NCBI RefSeq assembly: GCF_004795255.1
Contig: NZ_SSBQ01000002.1
Coordinates: 2,110,001 to 2,174,000, forward strand
Length of the DNA: 64,000 nt
DNA from: Streptomyces sp. RKND-216
GTDB lineage: Bacteria > Actinomycetota > Actinomycetes > Streptomycetales > Streptomycetaceae
Direction of reading: 5' to 3'
Shown here piece by piece: positions 28,782 through 37,214 of this stretch. The notes beneath the pieces were generated by a model, which was not told the origin of the DNA, made no database searches, and worked only from the letters and a program-made list of their open reading frames with translations. How positions within the stretch are numbered: position 1 is the first letter of the stretch; every line of letters begins with the position of its first letter. The translations under genes and the position numbers were made by a program.

Positions 28782-29645
28782 ATGGCGGGAATGCCGTTCC
28801 TGCGCGCGGCGACACGCGAGGCGCTGGCACTGACCGGGCACCTGCTCCTCTACCCGACCGGCATATGCCCCGAGCGGGACCCCGACCTCGAGGAAGCACA
28901 ACCCACCGCGACCCTCTCCACGCGGGGCGTGTCCGCCCCGCCCGTGCTGCTGCTGCACGGCTTCTGCGACAACCGTTCCACGTTCGTGATGCTTCGCCGG
29001 TCGCTCCTGGGGAACGGCTGGCCGCACGTGTACTGCCTGAACCACTCCCCGCTCACCTGGGACATCCACGAGGCCGTCGAGACCCTGGACACACGGGTGA
29101 AGGAGATCTGCAGCCGCACCGGTCATGAGCGCGTGGACGTCGTGGGCCACAGCCTGGGCGGCCTCATCGGCCGCTGCTACGCGCAACTGCACGGCGGCGA
29201 CGCCCACGTCCGCACCCTGGTCACCCTCGGCACGCCGCACGCGGGCACCTACACCGCGGCGGCGCTCACCCCGCACCCGGTGGCGCGCCAGATGGTACCG
29301 GGTTCGGGGCTGCTGGAGGAGCTGGCCGCACCGGTGCCGGGCGGCAGTCGCACTCGTTTCGTGAGTGTGTGGGGCGACCACGACCTGTTCGTGGTGCCGG
29401 CGCGAAGCGGCAGGCTGGAGCACCCCGATCTCGCGGTGACCAACGTGCGGGTACGGGGCGTCGGACACCTCATGCTCCCGGTGGACCGCACAGTCACCGC
29501 CTGGATCCGGGACGAACTCGCCGACGGCCACGGCCCGGAGGCGGACACCACCCAGGGGGGCGGCGCCCCGGCCAGCACCGCCGAACCGGGCTCCACCGAA
29601 CCGGGCACCACGCACCTCGACACGCCCGCCGCCGGGGCCGCCTGA
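28782..29645 (+). CDS. Alpha/beta-hydrolase, triacylglycerol lipase type
   Basis: 287 residues. It has the oxyanion/HG region [16 protein letters not shown], the nucleophile elbow GHSLGG with Ser at about residue 127, [12 protein letters not shown], a catalytic Asp in VWGDHDLFV, and a late His in [10 protein letters not shown]. It resembles the LipA/EstA lipase class. The N-terminal [20 protein letters not shown] is hydrophobic but not a classical signal peptide. The C-terminal 45 residues are Thr/Pro/Glu-rich and disordered. GGGAGG is about 9 bases before the ATG. It is a single-gene unit divergent from icmB. Confidence 0.82.
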   Translation: MAGMPFLRAATREALALTGHLLLYPTGICPERDPDLEEAQPTATLSTRGVSAPPVLLLHGFCDNRSTFVMLRRSLLGNGWPHVYCLNHSPLTWDIHEAVETLDTRVKEICSRTGHERVDVVGHSLGGLIGRCYAQLHGGDAHVRTLVTLGTPHAGTYTAAALTPHPVARQMVPGSGLLEELAAPVPGGSRTRFVSVWGDHDLFVVPARSGRLEHPDLAVTNVRVRGVGHLMLPVDRTVTAWIRDELADGHGPEADTTQGGGAPASTAEPGSTEPGTTHLDTPAAGAA

Positions 29646-29889
29646 CCCCGGACCCGCGGGACGTCGCGCACACACCGTGACGAACGGCCGGTCGCCGCAC
29701 TTCGGCACGCCTGATCCGCCGGGCGATCCCCTGAACTTGCGAGATTCGCGGCAGGGGTGGCGCACAACGCCCCGGAACCCCTCCGTACGCTGGCCGTACG
29801 CTTCTCGAACGCCCCGCCGAGTACGGACTCCCAGCGCGGCGAAAGGCGAGCGAATGCCCGTTTCACGCCCGCCCAAAACCTGTGGAAGA
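29646..29889. other. Intergenic region upstream of the M23 gene
   Basis: With the promoter that follows, this makes about 320 bases without a gene. I compared it with the c-di-AMP (ydaO) riboswitch that precedes many Streptomyces cell-wall hydrolases and could not find its conserved core. No clear terminator for the lipase gene is visible. Confidence 0.4.
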
Positions 29890-29919
29890 TTGTCGCCGCC
29901 GCATACCGCCGGGTACAGT
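29890..29919 (+). promoter_or_regulatory. Candidate sigma-70-type promoter of the M23 peptidase gene
   Basis: TTGTCG and TACAGT separated by 18 bases, about 50 bases before the GTG start. It is a reasonable match to the vegetative consensus (TTGACN / TAGANT). Confidence 0.4.
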
Positions 29920-29968
29920 CACCGCACTTGCTCCGCCCCTTGCTGTCGAGGCGAAAGAGAAGTTGGTG

Positions 29969-31804
29969 GTGAACGACCGTCACCCGGCCGGAGATTCCTT
30001 CCCGGCCGACCCCGGTGCCGATTACTCGTCCGCGGGCTACGACTCCGCGCACTACGAGCAGTCGGCATACGGCACCTACGGGACCGCGGCCTACGCCACC
30101 GCCGCCCAGCACGACGCCTGGTCCACCGGCGCGTACGACACCCACGGCACCGGCTACGCGCCGGACGCGGGTTACTACGGGGATCCCCTCTACGGGCCCG
30201 TCCCCGGCACGGACACCCCCCACGCGAGCGGCTGTCCGGCCCCGTCCTACGACGGGACCGGCAACGAACTCCACGGCACGGACGGCTACGGCACCGCGTA
30301 CGACGCCTACGGCACCGCCGGCCACGGTCACGCCACCGGCGCGTACGACACGACCGCCTGGACCGACGGCTCCGGAACGGACCACTCCGGCGCGGGTTTC
30401 ATCCCGCACCAGCCGGGGCCGGACCAGGCCGAATACGGCTGGTCGGTCCCTACCGAGGGCTCGGTCCAGTGGGACGTCAGCGCGTTCGAGTCGACCGCTC
30501 CGGCCACCACCGGGCTCGACAACGCCGTGCTGGACCCCACCGCCTACGGCGCCGCCACCGGCTGGGACGGCAGCACCTACGGCCACCAGGCCACCGACGG
30601 CTCGGGGTTCGAGGCCGGCTACGACCTGGCCGGATACGACCAACACGGCCACCCCGGCGCGTACGACCAGAACGCCCAGGCCGCGTACGCCCCGACCGCG
30701 AACGACCGGACCGCCTACGGCACCGGTGCCTACGACTCCGTCGGGTGGACCGACGGCGCGGCCTACGGCACCACCGTCGCAGGCCACCAGGGTGAGGAGA
30801 CCGGACCTCACGCGGCGGAAGGCGCCGACGCGCAGGCCGCCACGGTGGTGGACTTTCACGAGCAGCCCACCGCCGCCTTCGACGCGTACCAGCAGGGCGA
30901 GGAGGCCCCGGCCGGTCACCCGGGTCCGGCCGGCGCTGAGCACGCCCACGGCCCGGGGGACGGGTACCACCCCGTGGCCCCGTACGACCCGGCCGACCCG
31001 TACGGCGAGCCCGTCGTCACCGTCGGCTCGGAGGCGGAGCCCGAACCCGGGGCGGTGATCGCCGGACCCCAGGGCCGCGGCCGCCGCCGTTCCCCCAAGC
31101 CGCGCCGCTCCGCGCTGCTCACCGTCGCCGCCCCGTCGGTCGCGGTGCTCGGCGTGGCGGGCATCGCGGCGGCCTCCGTGATTCCCGCCGGTGACGAGGA
31201 GACGGCGCAGGCCGCCCCGGACACCACCGAGGTGAAGGTCTCACCGGCGAACACCAAGCTCGACACGCAGCTCGCCGGACTCCGCGAGGCCGGCGACGAC
31301 TTCGCCGACCGCGCGAGCCGTACCCAGGAGCGCATCGACCTCAAGAAGCGCCAGGAGGCGGAGCGCAAGCGGAAGGCCGCCGAGGCCGCACGGCGCGAGG
31401 CGCTGCGGCCCAAATTCGCCCTCCCTGTGGAGGGGTTCGGCGTCAGCGCCTACTTCGGCCAGGCGGGCATCAACTGGATGTCCGTGCACACCGGCCTGGA
31501 CTTCCCCGCCTCCTACGGCACGCCGGTCAAGGCGGCGACCGACGGCACGGTCAGCACCCAGTGGAACCCGGCCTACGGCAACATGATGATCGTCACGGCC
31601 GCCGACGGCACCGAGACCTGGTACTGCCACCTCAGCAGCACCCGCATCCGGTCCGGAACGGTGCAGGCCGGGGACGTCATCGGCTACACGGGCAACTCCG
31701 GCAACTCCACCGGCCCGCACCTGCACTTCGAGGTGCGGCCGGGCGGGGGTTCCGCCGTCGACCCGCTCTCCTGGTTCCGCTCGCACGGCCTCGAGCCCAA
31801 CTGA
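29969..31804 (+). CDS. Membrane-anchored M23 peptidase with long Tyr/Gly/Asp-rich N-terminus
   Basis: 611 residues. About 340 N-terminal residues are low complexity with degenerate repeats of AYGT, AYDT and GYD. One transmembrane span follows (SALLTVAAPSVAVLGVAGI, near residue 380), then a charged helical stretch (QERIDLKKRQEAERKRKAAE). The C-terminus is a LytM/M23 endopeptidase with zinc motif HTGLDF and HLHFEV, plus YCHLSS. The long N-terminus would be cytoplasmic and the peptidase outside, cleaving peptidoglycan. The GTG at 29969 follows GAGAAG by six bases. Confidence 0.85.
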   Translation: MNDRHPAGDSFPADPGADYSSAGYDSAHYEQSAYGTYGTAAYATAAQHDAWSTGAYDTHGTGYAPDAGYYGDPLYGPVPGTDTPHASGCPAPSYDGTGNELHGTDGYGTAYDAYGTAGHGHATGAYDTTAWTDGSGTDHSGAGFIPHQPGPDQAEYGWSVPTEGSVQWDVSAFESTAPATTGLDNAVLDPTAYGAATGWDGSTYGHQATDGSGFEAGYDLAGYDQHGHPGAYDQNAQAAYAPTANDRTAYGTGAYDSVGWTDGAAYGTTVAGHQGEETGPHAAEGADAQAATVVDFHEQPTAAFDAYQQGEEAPAGHPGPAGAEHAHGPGDGYHPVAPYDPADPYGEPVVTVGSEAEPEPGAVIAGPQGRGRRRSPKPRRSALLTVAAPSVAVLGVAGIAAASVIPAGDEETAQAAPDTTEVKVSPANTKLDTQLAGLREAGDDFADRASRTQERIDLKKRQEAERKRKAAEAARREALRPKFALPVEGFGVSAYFGQAGINWMSVHTGLDFPASYGTPVKAATDGTVSTQWNPAYGNMMIVTAADGTETWYCHLSSTRIRSGTVQAGDVIGYTGNSGNSTGPHLHFEVRPGGGSAVDPLSWFRSHGLEPN

Positions 31805-31824
31805 CGCGCGGACACCGGCGCACA

Positions 31825-31879
31825 CGCCCCCACGCCGACGGCGTGGGGGCGCGCGGGATGAACCCGCGCGCCCCCACGC
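31825..31879. terminator. Overlapping, mutually exclusive hairpins between convergent genes
   Basis: The three arms are 31825-31836 (CGCCCCCACGCC), 31840-31857 and 31863-31879. The middle arm pairs perfectly with the first over 12 bp (loop GAC) or with the third over 17 bp (loop ATGAA). Both cannot form at once. The site sits between the M23 gene and pcrA and probably ends transcription from both. Confidence 0.75.
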
Positions 31880-31921
31880 ATCGTTCCGATGCCACCGCGG
31901 CCCTGACGCCCCGCCGGCGCC

Positions 31922-34465
31922 TCAGAGCTTCTCGACCGGCGCGTACCGCAGCAGCAGCCGCTTCGGCTTCTCGTCGCCGAAGTCGATGGTGGCCTCCGCG
32001 TTGTCCCCGCCGCCGCGCACGGCCGTGACGGTGCCCAGCCCGAACGTGTCGTGGGTGACGCGGTCGCCCACGGACAGCGCCACCACCTGCCGTTCCTTCG
32101 CCCTGCGCGTCGCGAACCCGGTCGGCGCCGCACGGCGGGCCGCCCCGAGGGCCGAGGTGATGCCGGACGTCGGCGACATGCGCCCGCCGCCCGCACCGGC
32201 ACCGGCACCGGCACCGCTCGAGCCGTAGCCGCTGCCGGGCGCCGCAGCGGGTCCGGTGCGCTGCCACTCGACGAACGCCGGCGGGATCTCCTCCAGGAAG
32301 CGCGACGGCGGGTTGTACTGCGGCTGGCCCCAGGCGCTGCGCAGGGTGGCCCGCGTGAGGTAGAGCCGTTCACGAGCGCGCGTGATCCCCACGTACGCCA
32401 GGCGTCGCTCCTCCTCCAGCTCCTTGGTCTGGCCGAGTGCCCGCATGTGCGGGAAGACGCCGTCCTCCATGCCGGTGAGGAAGACGGTGGGGAACTCCAG
32501 GCCCTTGGCGGTGTGCAGCGTCATCAGGGTGATGACGCCAGGGGCGTCCTCGCCCTCCTCCGCGTCGGGGATCTGGTCGGAGTCGGCGACCAGCGCGACC
32601 TGCTCCAGGAATTCCGCCAGCGTCCCCGGGTCGTCCTCGTCCCGCTCCTGCTCGAACTCCAGCGCCACCGCCGCGAGCTCCTGGAGGTTCTCGATCCGCG
32701 TCTCGTCCTGCGGGTCCGTGGAGGCCTGGAGCTCGGCGAGGTAGCCGGTCTGTTCCAGCACGGCCTCCAGGACGGTGGCCGGGCCCGCGCCGGACTCGGC
32801 GACCGTGCGCAGCTCCTCCATCAGCGCGTTGAACCGGCGCACCGCGTTGGCCGACCGCGCCGCCATGCCGTACGCCTCGTCGACCCGGGCCATGGCCTGC
32901 GGGAAGGTGATCTTCTCGCGGGCGGCGAGCGCGTCCAGCATCGCCTCCGCACGGTCGCCGATCCCCCGCTTGGGCACGTTCATGATGCGGCGCAGCGGGA
33001 CGGCGTCCTCCGGGTTCGCGAGCACGCGCAGGTAAGCGAGGATGTCCCGGACCTCCCGGCGCTCGTAGAACCGCACACCGCCGACGACCTTGTACGGCAG
33101 GCCGACGCGGATGAAGATCTCCTCGAAGACGCGGGACTGGGCGTTGGTGCGGTAGAAGACCGCGACCTCGCCCGCCTTCGCCTTCCCGGCGTCGGTCAGC
33201 CGGTCGATCTCCTCGGCGACGAACTGCGCCTCGTCGTGCTCGGTGTCGGCGACGTACCCGGTGATGGGGGTGCCGCTGCCTGCCTGCGTCCACAGGTTCT
33301 TCGGGCGGCGGTTCTCGTTCCGCTCGATGACGGCGTTGGCCGCGGACAGGATGGTCTGCGTCGAGCGGTAGTTCTGCTCGAGCAGGACGGTGGTCGCGTC
33401 CGGGTAGTCCTCCTCGAACTGGAGGATGTTGCGGATCGTCGCGCCCCGGAAGGCGTAGATGGACTGGTCTGCGTCGCCGACGACGCACAGCTCGGCCTTC
33501 GGGTGCGCACCGTCGTCGGTCTCGTGGCCCCGCTCCGGGTCCGTGCCGACCAGCTCGCGCACCAGCGTGTACTGCGCGTGGTTGGTGTCCTGGTACTCGT
33601 CGACCAGCACGTGCCGGAAGCGGCGGCGGTAGTGCTCGGCGACGTCCCCGAACGCCTGCAGCAGGTGCACGGTGGTCATGATGATGTCGTCGAAGTCCAG
33701 GGCGTTGGCCTCGCGAAGCCGGGCCTGGTACATCGTGTACGCCTCGGCGAGGGTCTTCTCATAGCCCTCGCTCGCCCTGGCCGCGAAGTCCTCCTCGTCG
33801 ACCAGTTCGTTCTTCAGGTTCGAGACCTTGGCGCTGAACGCCTTCGGCGGGTACCGCTTCGGGTCGAGGTCGAGGTCCTTGCAGCACAGCGCCATCAGCC
33901 GCTTGGAGTCGGCCGCGTCGTAGATGGAGAAGCTGGAGGTGAAGCCGAGCTTCTTGCTCTCCCGGCGCAGGATGCGCACGCACGCGCTGTGGAAGGTGGA
34001 CACCCACATCCGCTCGGCGCGCGGCCCGACCAACTGCTCGACGCGCTCCTTCATCTCGCCCGCCGCCTTGTTGGTGAAGGTGATGGCGAGGATCTGCCCC
34101 GGGTGCACGTGCCGCGCGGCCAGCAGGTGCGCTATCCGGTGCGTCAGCACCCGGGTCTTGCCGGAGCCGGCCCCGGCGACGATGAGCAGCGGCGAACCGT
34201 GGTGCAGCACAGCGGCGCGCTGCTGCTCGTTCATCCCCTCCAGCAGCTGCTCCGGGTCGATCACCGGACGGTGCGCGCCGTCCCGGAAGTACGCGTCGCC
34301 GCCGCGCCCCTGGAACGACCCGGTGAAGAGGCCCTCGGGGACCTCCTCGGGCTCTGCGGGCCCACCGGACTCGGGCGGGGGCGGCGGCGCGTCGTCCGGC
34401 GCTCCGGCCGCCGGGTCCGTCGGCTCGAGGTCGGCCAGGAAGCTGTCGTCGAAGAGGCTGCTCAT
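31922..34465 (-). CDS. pcrA: ATP-dependent DNA helicase PcrA/UvrD-type
   Basis: 847 residues, superfamily 1A 3'-5' helicase in nucleotide-excision and mismatch-type repair and replication-fork rescue. The motifs run in order: Q-motif MNEQQRAAV, Walker A VAGAGSGKTRVLTHRIA, LVDEYQDTNHAQ, GDADQSIYAFRGA, EQNYRSTQTIL, TLHTAKGLEFPTVF and ITRARERLYLT. The C-terminus has a Gly/Ala linker and a Tudor-like end, VGDRVTHDTFGLGTV. The start is almost leaderless behind a DNA-damage promoter at 34475-34497. It agrees in position with the actinobacterial uvrD1. Confidence 0.97.
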   Translation of the reverse strand: MSSLFDDSFLADLEPTDPAAGAPDDAPPPPPESGGPAEPEEVPEGLFTGSFQGRGGDAYFRDGAHRPVIDPEQLLEGMNEQQRAAVLHHGSPLLIVAGAGSGKTRVLTHRIAHLLAARHVHPGQILAITFTNKAAGEMKERVEQLVGPRAERMWVSTFHSACVRILRRESKKLGFTSSFSIYDAADSKRLMALCCKDLDLDPKRYPPKAFSAKVSNLKNELVDEEDFAARASEGYEKTLAEAYTMYQARLREANALDFDDIIMTTVHLLQAFGDVAEHYRRRFRHVLVDEYQDTNHAQYTLVRELVGTDPERGHETDDGAHPKAELCVVGDADQSIYAFRGATIRNILQFEEDYPDATTVLLEQNYRSTQTILSAANAVIERNENRRPKNLWTQAGSGTPITGYVADTEHDEAQFVAEEIDRLTDAGKAKAGEVAVFYRTNAQSRVFEEIFIRVGLPYKVVGGVRFYERREVRDILAYLRVLANPEDAVPLRRIMNVPKRGIGDRAEAMLDALAAREKITFPQAMARVDEAYGMAARSANAVRRFNALMEELRTVAESGAGPATVLEAVLEQTGYLAELQASTDPQDETRIENLQELAAVALEFEQERDEDDPGTLAEFLEQVALVADSDQIPDAEEGEDAPGVITLMTLHTAKGLEFPTVFLTGMEDGVFPHMRALGQTKELEEERRLAYVGITRARERLYLTRATLRSAWGQPQYNPPSRFLEEIPPAFVEWQRTGPAAAPGSGYGSSGAGAGAGAGGGRMSPTSGITSALGAARRAAPTGFATRRAKERQVVALSVGDRVTHDTFGLGTVTAVRGGGDNAEATIDFGDEKPKRLLLRYAPVEKL

Positions 34466-34474
34466 CGTCTACGG

Positions 34475-34497
34475 AGTCTAGAGCGCCCCACCGACAC
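34475..34497 (-). promoter_or_regulatory. RecA-NDp/PafBC-type DNA-damage promoter of pcrA
   Basis: On the minus strand: GTGTCGGTG, exactly 8 bases, TAGACT. The only deviation from TTGTCRGTG-N8-TAnnnT is the first base. The predicted start lies a few bases before the ATG at 34465. Confidence 0.65.
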
Positions 34498-34652
34498 GTC
34501 GGATCCGCCTCTGTGATGTCACGAAAAGATATCGGACGTTTCGGTCACCGCCTTCACACCGGTCCCACAACTTCGCTACCGTGCCGTGCCAAGCAGGCAC
34601 CCCCACCCCGCCGGACGGGCCCCTCCGCCGGTGACCGGAAGGAGCCGTGGCC

Positions 34653-35765
34653 TTGGCGTCCCACCGCAAGCCGCGCACCCGCATCCTCCAGACCGCCGCG
34701 TCGCGCAACGGCGCGGTCTCCGTCACCACGGCGGCCCTGGCCTCCGTCACGCTGCTCTCCACACAGAGCGCCGTCGCCGACCCCCGGGACGACGAACCGA
34801 CGCTGGAGGAGGTGCGGCAGCGCGTCGACACCCTCTATCAGCAGGCGGGCGCGGAGACGCAGCGCTACAACGCGGCCAAGGAGAAGGCGGACGCGCAGCG
34901 CGACAAGGTCGACGGCCTCCTCGACCAGGTCGCCCGCCGGGCCGGCGAGGTCAACGACGCCCGTCGCGCGCTCGGGCAGTACGCGGCCGCGCAGTACCGC
35001 ACCGGCGGCCTCTCGGGGACCGCGACGCTGCTGCTCTCCGAGGACCCCCAGGGGTACTTCACGCAGAGGCACGTGATGAAGCGGATGACCGCGCGGCAGC
35101 AGCAGGCCGTGAAGACCTTCGAGGAGCGCAAGCAGGAGGCCGCGCGCAAGCGCGGCGAGGCGCAGCGGGAACTCTCCACGCTCACCACGTCGCAGGACAG
35201 GTTGCGGGAGAGCAAGAAGGACGTCCAGGGCAAGCTCTCCGACGCGCGCGACCTGCTGTCGGAACTGACCGCCGAGGAGAAGGCACGGCTCGCCGCCGCC
35301 GAACGGCGGCGGGAGGCCGAGGCGCGCCGCAAGGCCGAGGAGGCGGAGCGGCGCCGCGAGGAGCAGCGGGAACGCGAGGAGGAGGCCGGGGACCCGGGCG
35401 GCGCCGACACCCCTGCGACGGGTACGGCGAAGGTGATCGCCTTCGCCAAGGCCCAGCTCGGCAAGCCCTACGTGTGGGGTGCCACCGGGCCCAACTCGTA
35501 CGACTGCTCCGGACTCACCCAGGACGCCTGGGCTGCCGCCGGGGTGAGCCTGCCGCGCACCACCTACGACCAGGTCGAGGTCGGCACGACCGTGCCCCGG
35601 TCGCAGATGCAGCCCGGCGACCTCGTCTTCTTCTACGCGGACGTGACCCACGTCGGCATCTACGTGGGGAACGGCCAGATGATCCACGCCCCGAAGCCGG
35701 GCGACGTCATCAAGTACGAGTCGATCGACTACATGCCCTTCCACAGCGCGGTCCGCCCGGTCTGA
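34653..35765 (+). CDS. Secreted NlpC/P60 peptidoglycan hydrolase
   Basis: 370 residues. A Sec-type signal is followed by a long coiled-coil (EEVRQRVDTLYQQAGAET to about residue 225) and a charged hinge. The NlpC/P60 domain has catalytic Cys at about 285 in YDCSGLTQ and His in THVGIYVG. It cleaves D-gamma-Glu-meso-DAP links in cell-wall stem peptides. I prefer the TTG at 34653 (ASHRKPRTR) with GGAAGGAG eight bases upstream; the GTG at 34647 would be only two bases from that site. The gene is divergent from pcrA with about 190 bases between. Confidence 0.9.
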   Translation: MASHRKPRTRILQTAASRNGAVSVTTAALASVTLLSTQSAVADPRDDEPTLEEVRQRVDTLYQQAGAETQRYNAAKEKADAQRDKVDGLLDQVARRAGEVNDARRALGQYAAAQYRTGGLSGTATLLLSEDPQGYFTQRHVMKRMTARQQQAVKTFEERKQEAARKRGEAQRELSTLTTSQDRLRESKKDVQGKLSDARDLLSELTAEEKARLAAAERRREAEARRKAEEAERRREEQREREEEAGDPGGADTPATGTAKVIAFAKAQLGKPYVWGATGPNSYDCSGLTQDAWAAAGVSLPRTTYDQVEVGTTVPRSQMQPGDLVFFYADVTHVGIYVGNGQMIHAPKPGDVIKYESIDYMPFHSAVRPV

Positions 35766-35819
35766 ACGGGAGTACGTCCCGGAGCCCGGCTCCCACGGCC
35801 CGGGGCGGCGCGCGGCCTG

Positions 35820-36173
35820 CTACGTCCAGAGCACGGCGATGAACACGTTCGCCGTGGTCAGGGCGCCGATGGCGCCGAAGAGCGGTGCCGGGAGCCGCTC
35901 CTCGTCCCGCTTGACGTAGACGAGCCCGAGGATCACCACCAGCAGCGCCAGCTTGAGGGCGATCTTCGGATGGTTGACGGTCATGTCGTCCCACTGCCTG
36001 AGGCCGATCATCACCATGCCGGTGACCAGCATCAGCAGGGCGCCGTGCAGCATGGCGGGCACCACCCGGGCCTCGCCCGCGCCCATCGCCTTCATCTGGA
36101 CGAGGAACCCGCCGAGCAGCGCGGCGATCCCCAGAATGTGCAGCCCGACGAATATGTTGATCAGGGTTTCCAT
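35820..36173 (-). CDS. Small integral membrane protein
   Basis: 117 residues with four hydrophobic segments (IFVGLHILGIAALLGGFLV, MLHGALLMLVTGMVMIGL, IALKLALLVVILGLVYV, APLFGAIGALTTANVFIAVLW). There is no catalytic motif. It begins METLINIFVGLH at 36173. It is convergent with the NlpC gene and divergent from DoxX. Homologues are common beside cell-wall genes in Streptomyces, but function is unknown. Confidence 0.8.
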   Translation of the reverse strand: METLINIFVGLHILGIAALLGGFLVQMKAMGAGEARVVPAMLHGALLMLVTGMVMIGLRQWDDMTVNHPKIALKLALLVVILGLVYVKRDEERLPAPLFGAIGALTTANVFIAVLWT

Positions 36174-36328
36174 GGCCCCGGAGCCTAACGACGCCCCGTC
36201 GGGGCGCAGTCGGCGCCCTGTCGAGGGCACGGGCGGCGCCCGGGCGGCCCTGGGTCCGGCACCCGCGTCTGAACGCCTCCCCTTCCCCTCACGTACTCCG
36301 CGGTGGTAGTCCGACGGCAGCAGCGGGC

Positions 36329-36913
36329 ATGACCACAACAGCCGTATCCGGCACCGGCCGGAACACGGCGCGGCGGGAAGGCGGGATGGCGATGCCCATG
36401 ACGACGGACCTGGAAAGGGCCGAGGGCCCGACCGGTATACGCGGCGCCCTCGCGCGCTCCGCACTGCTGCCGCTGCGCCTCTTCCTCGGCGGCACGTTCG
36501 TCTACGCCGGCCTCGACAAGCTCACCGACCCCGGCTTCCTCACCGGCACCGGACCCGGCTCGCTGACCGCCATGCTCGAGGGCGTCCGGGAGACGGCCGG
36601 GGCGCAGTGGATGGTCGACCTCGCGCTGAAGAGCCCGGAGGGCTTCGGCTACGCGATCGCCTTCGGCGAGATCGCCGTGGGCGCCGGAGCCCTGGTCGGC
36701 CTCCTCACCCGCCTCGCGGCGCTCGGCGGCGCGCTGATCTCCCTCTCCTTCTGGCTGACCGTGACCTGGTCGACGGAGCCGTACTACTACGGCAACGACC
36801 TGGCGTACCTGATGGCCTGGACGCCACTGCTGCTGGCGGGCGCGGGGCGGCTGTCCCTGGACTCCGCGCTCTCCGGCCGGCGCCGGCGCCGGGGCCGCGC
36901 CCTCTACGGCTGA
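36329..36913 (+). CDS. DoxX family membrane protein
   Basis: 194 residues. After about 40 polar residues come four hydrophobic segments: PLRLFLGGTFVYAGLDKLTD (the DoxX N-terminal signature), GYAIAFGEIAVGAGALVGLL, ALGGALISLSFWLTV, and YLMAWTPLLLAGAGRLSLD. DoxX proteins are four-helix membrane proteins, some linked to thiosulfate:quinone oxidation or redox stress; no partner enzyme is here. The ATG at 36329 is the most distal in frame; downstream ATGs at 36386 and 36392 are possible. Confidence 0.8.
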   Translation: MTTTAVSGTGRNTARREGGMAMPMTTDLERAEGPTGIRGALARSALLPLRLFLGGTFVYAGLDKLTDPGFLTGTGPGSLTAMLEGVRETAGAQWMVDLALKSPEGFGYAIAFGEIAVGAGALVGLLTRLAALGGALISLSFWLTVTWSTEPYYYGNDLAYLMAWTPLLLAGAGRLSLDSALSGRRRRRGRALYG

Positions 36914-36968
36914 CGCCCGCCTCGTCGGCCGGGCTCCACGCCCCGCGGTGCGCGCCCGACGGGCGTGA

Positions 36969-37214
36969 TCAGTCGGGGGCGGGCGCCCCGGCACGGCGAC
37001 GGCGGGTCCGGGCACGGCGGGTCCGGGCGTGGCGGAGAAGGACGGTGGTCACCGCCACCACGGCGCCGAGCATCAGCGTGGCGGGCACCATGAGGGCGAG
37101 CGGTGCGGGGTGAACGTCGATCACGCCGAGCCCGTCCAGCAGGTACACGACGGCCGCTCCGCACAGCAGGAGCCCCATGGCAAGCCGTGCCGGCTCGAAA
37201 CGGTGCCGGGTCAT
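36969..37214 (-). CDS. Two-span membrane protein coupled to a PspC gene
   Basis: 81 residues: two hydrophobic spans (LAMGLLLCGAAVVYLLDGLG and LALMVPATLMLGAVVAVTTVLL), then an Arg-rich tail. The start overlaps the PspC gene stop by four bases (ATGA), so the two are co-translated. This may be an accessory to that membrane protein. No recognisable domain beyond that. Confidence 0.75.
   Translation of the reverse strand: MTRHRFEPARLAMGLLLCGAAVVYLLDGLGVIDVHPAPLALMVPATLMLGAVVAVTTVLLRHARTRRARTRRRRAGAPAPD

Noticed and set aside
34498..34646. c-di-AMP (ydaO-type) riboswitch upstream of the NlpC/P60 gene
   Set aside because: Such switches precede many Streptomyces wall hydrolases, but I could not find the conserved core here or at 29646-29968 upstream of the M23 gene.
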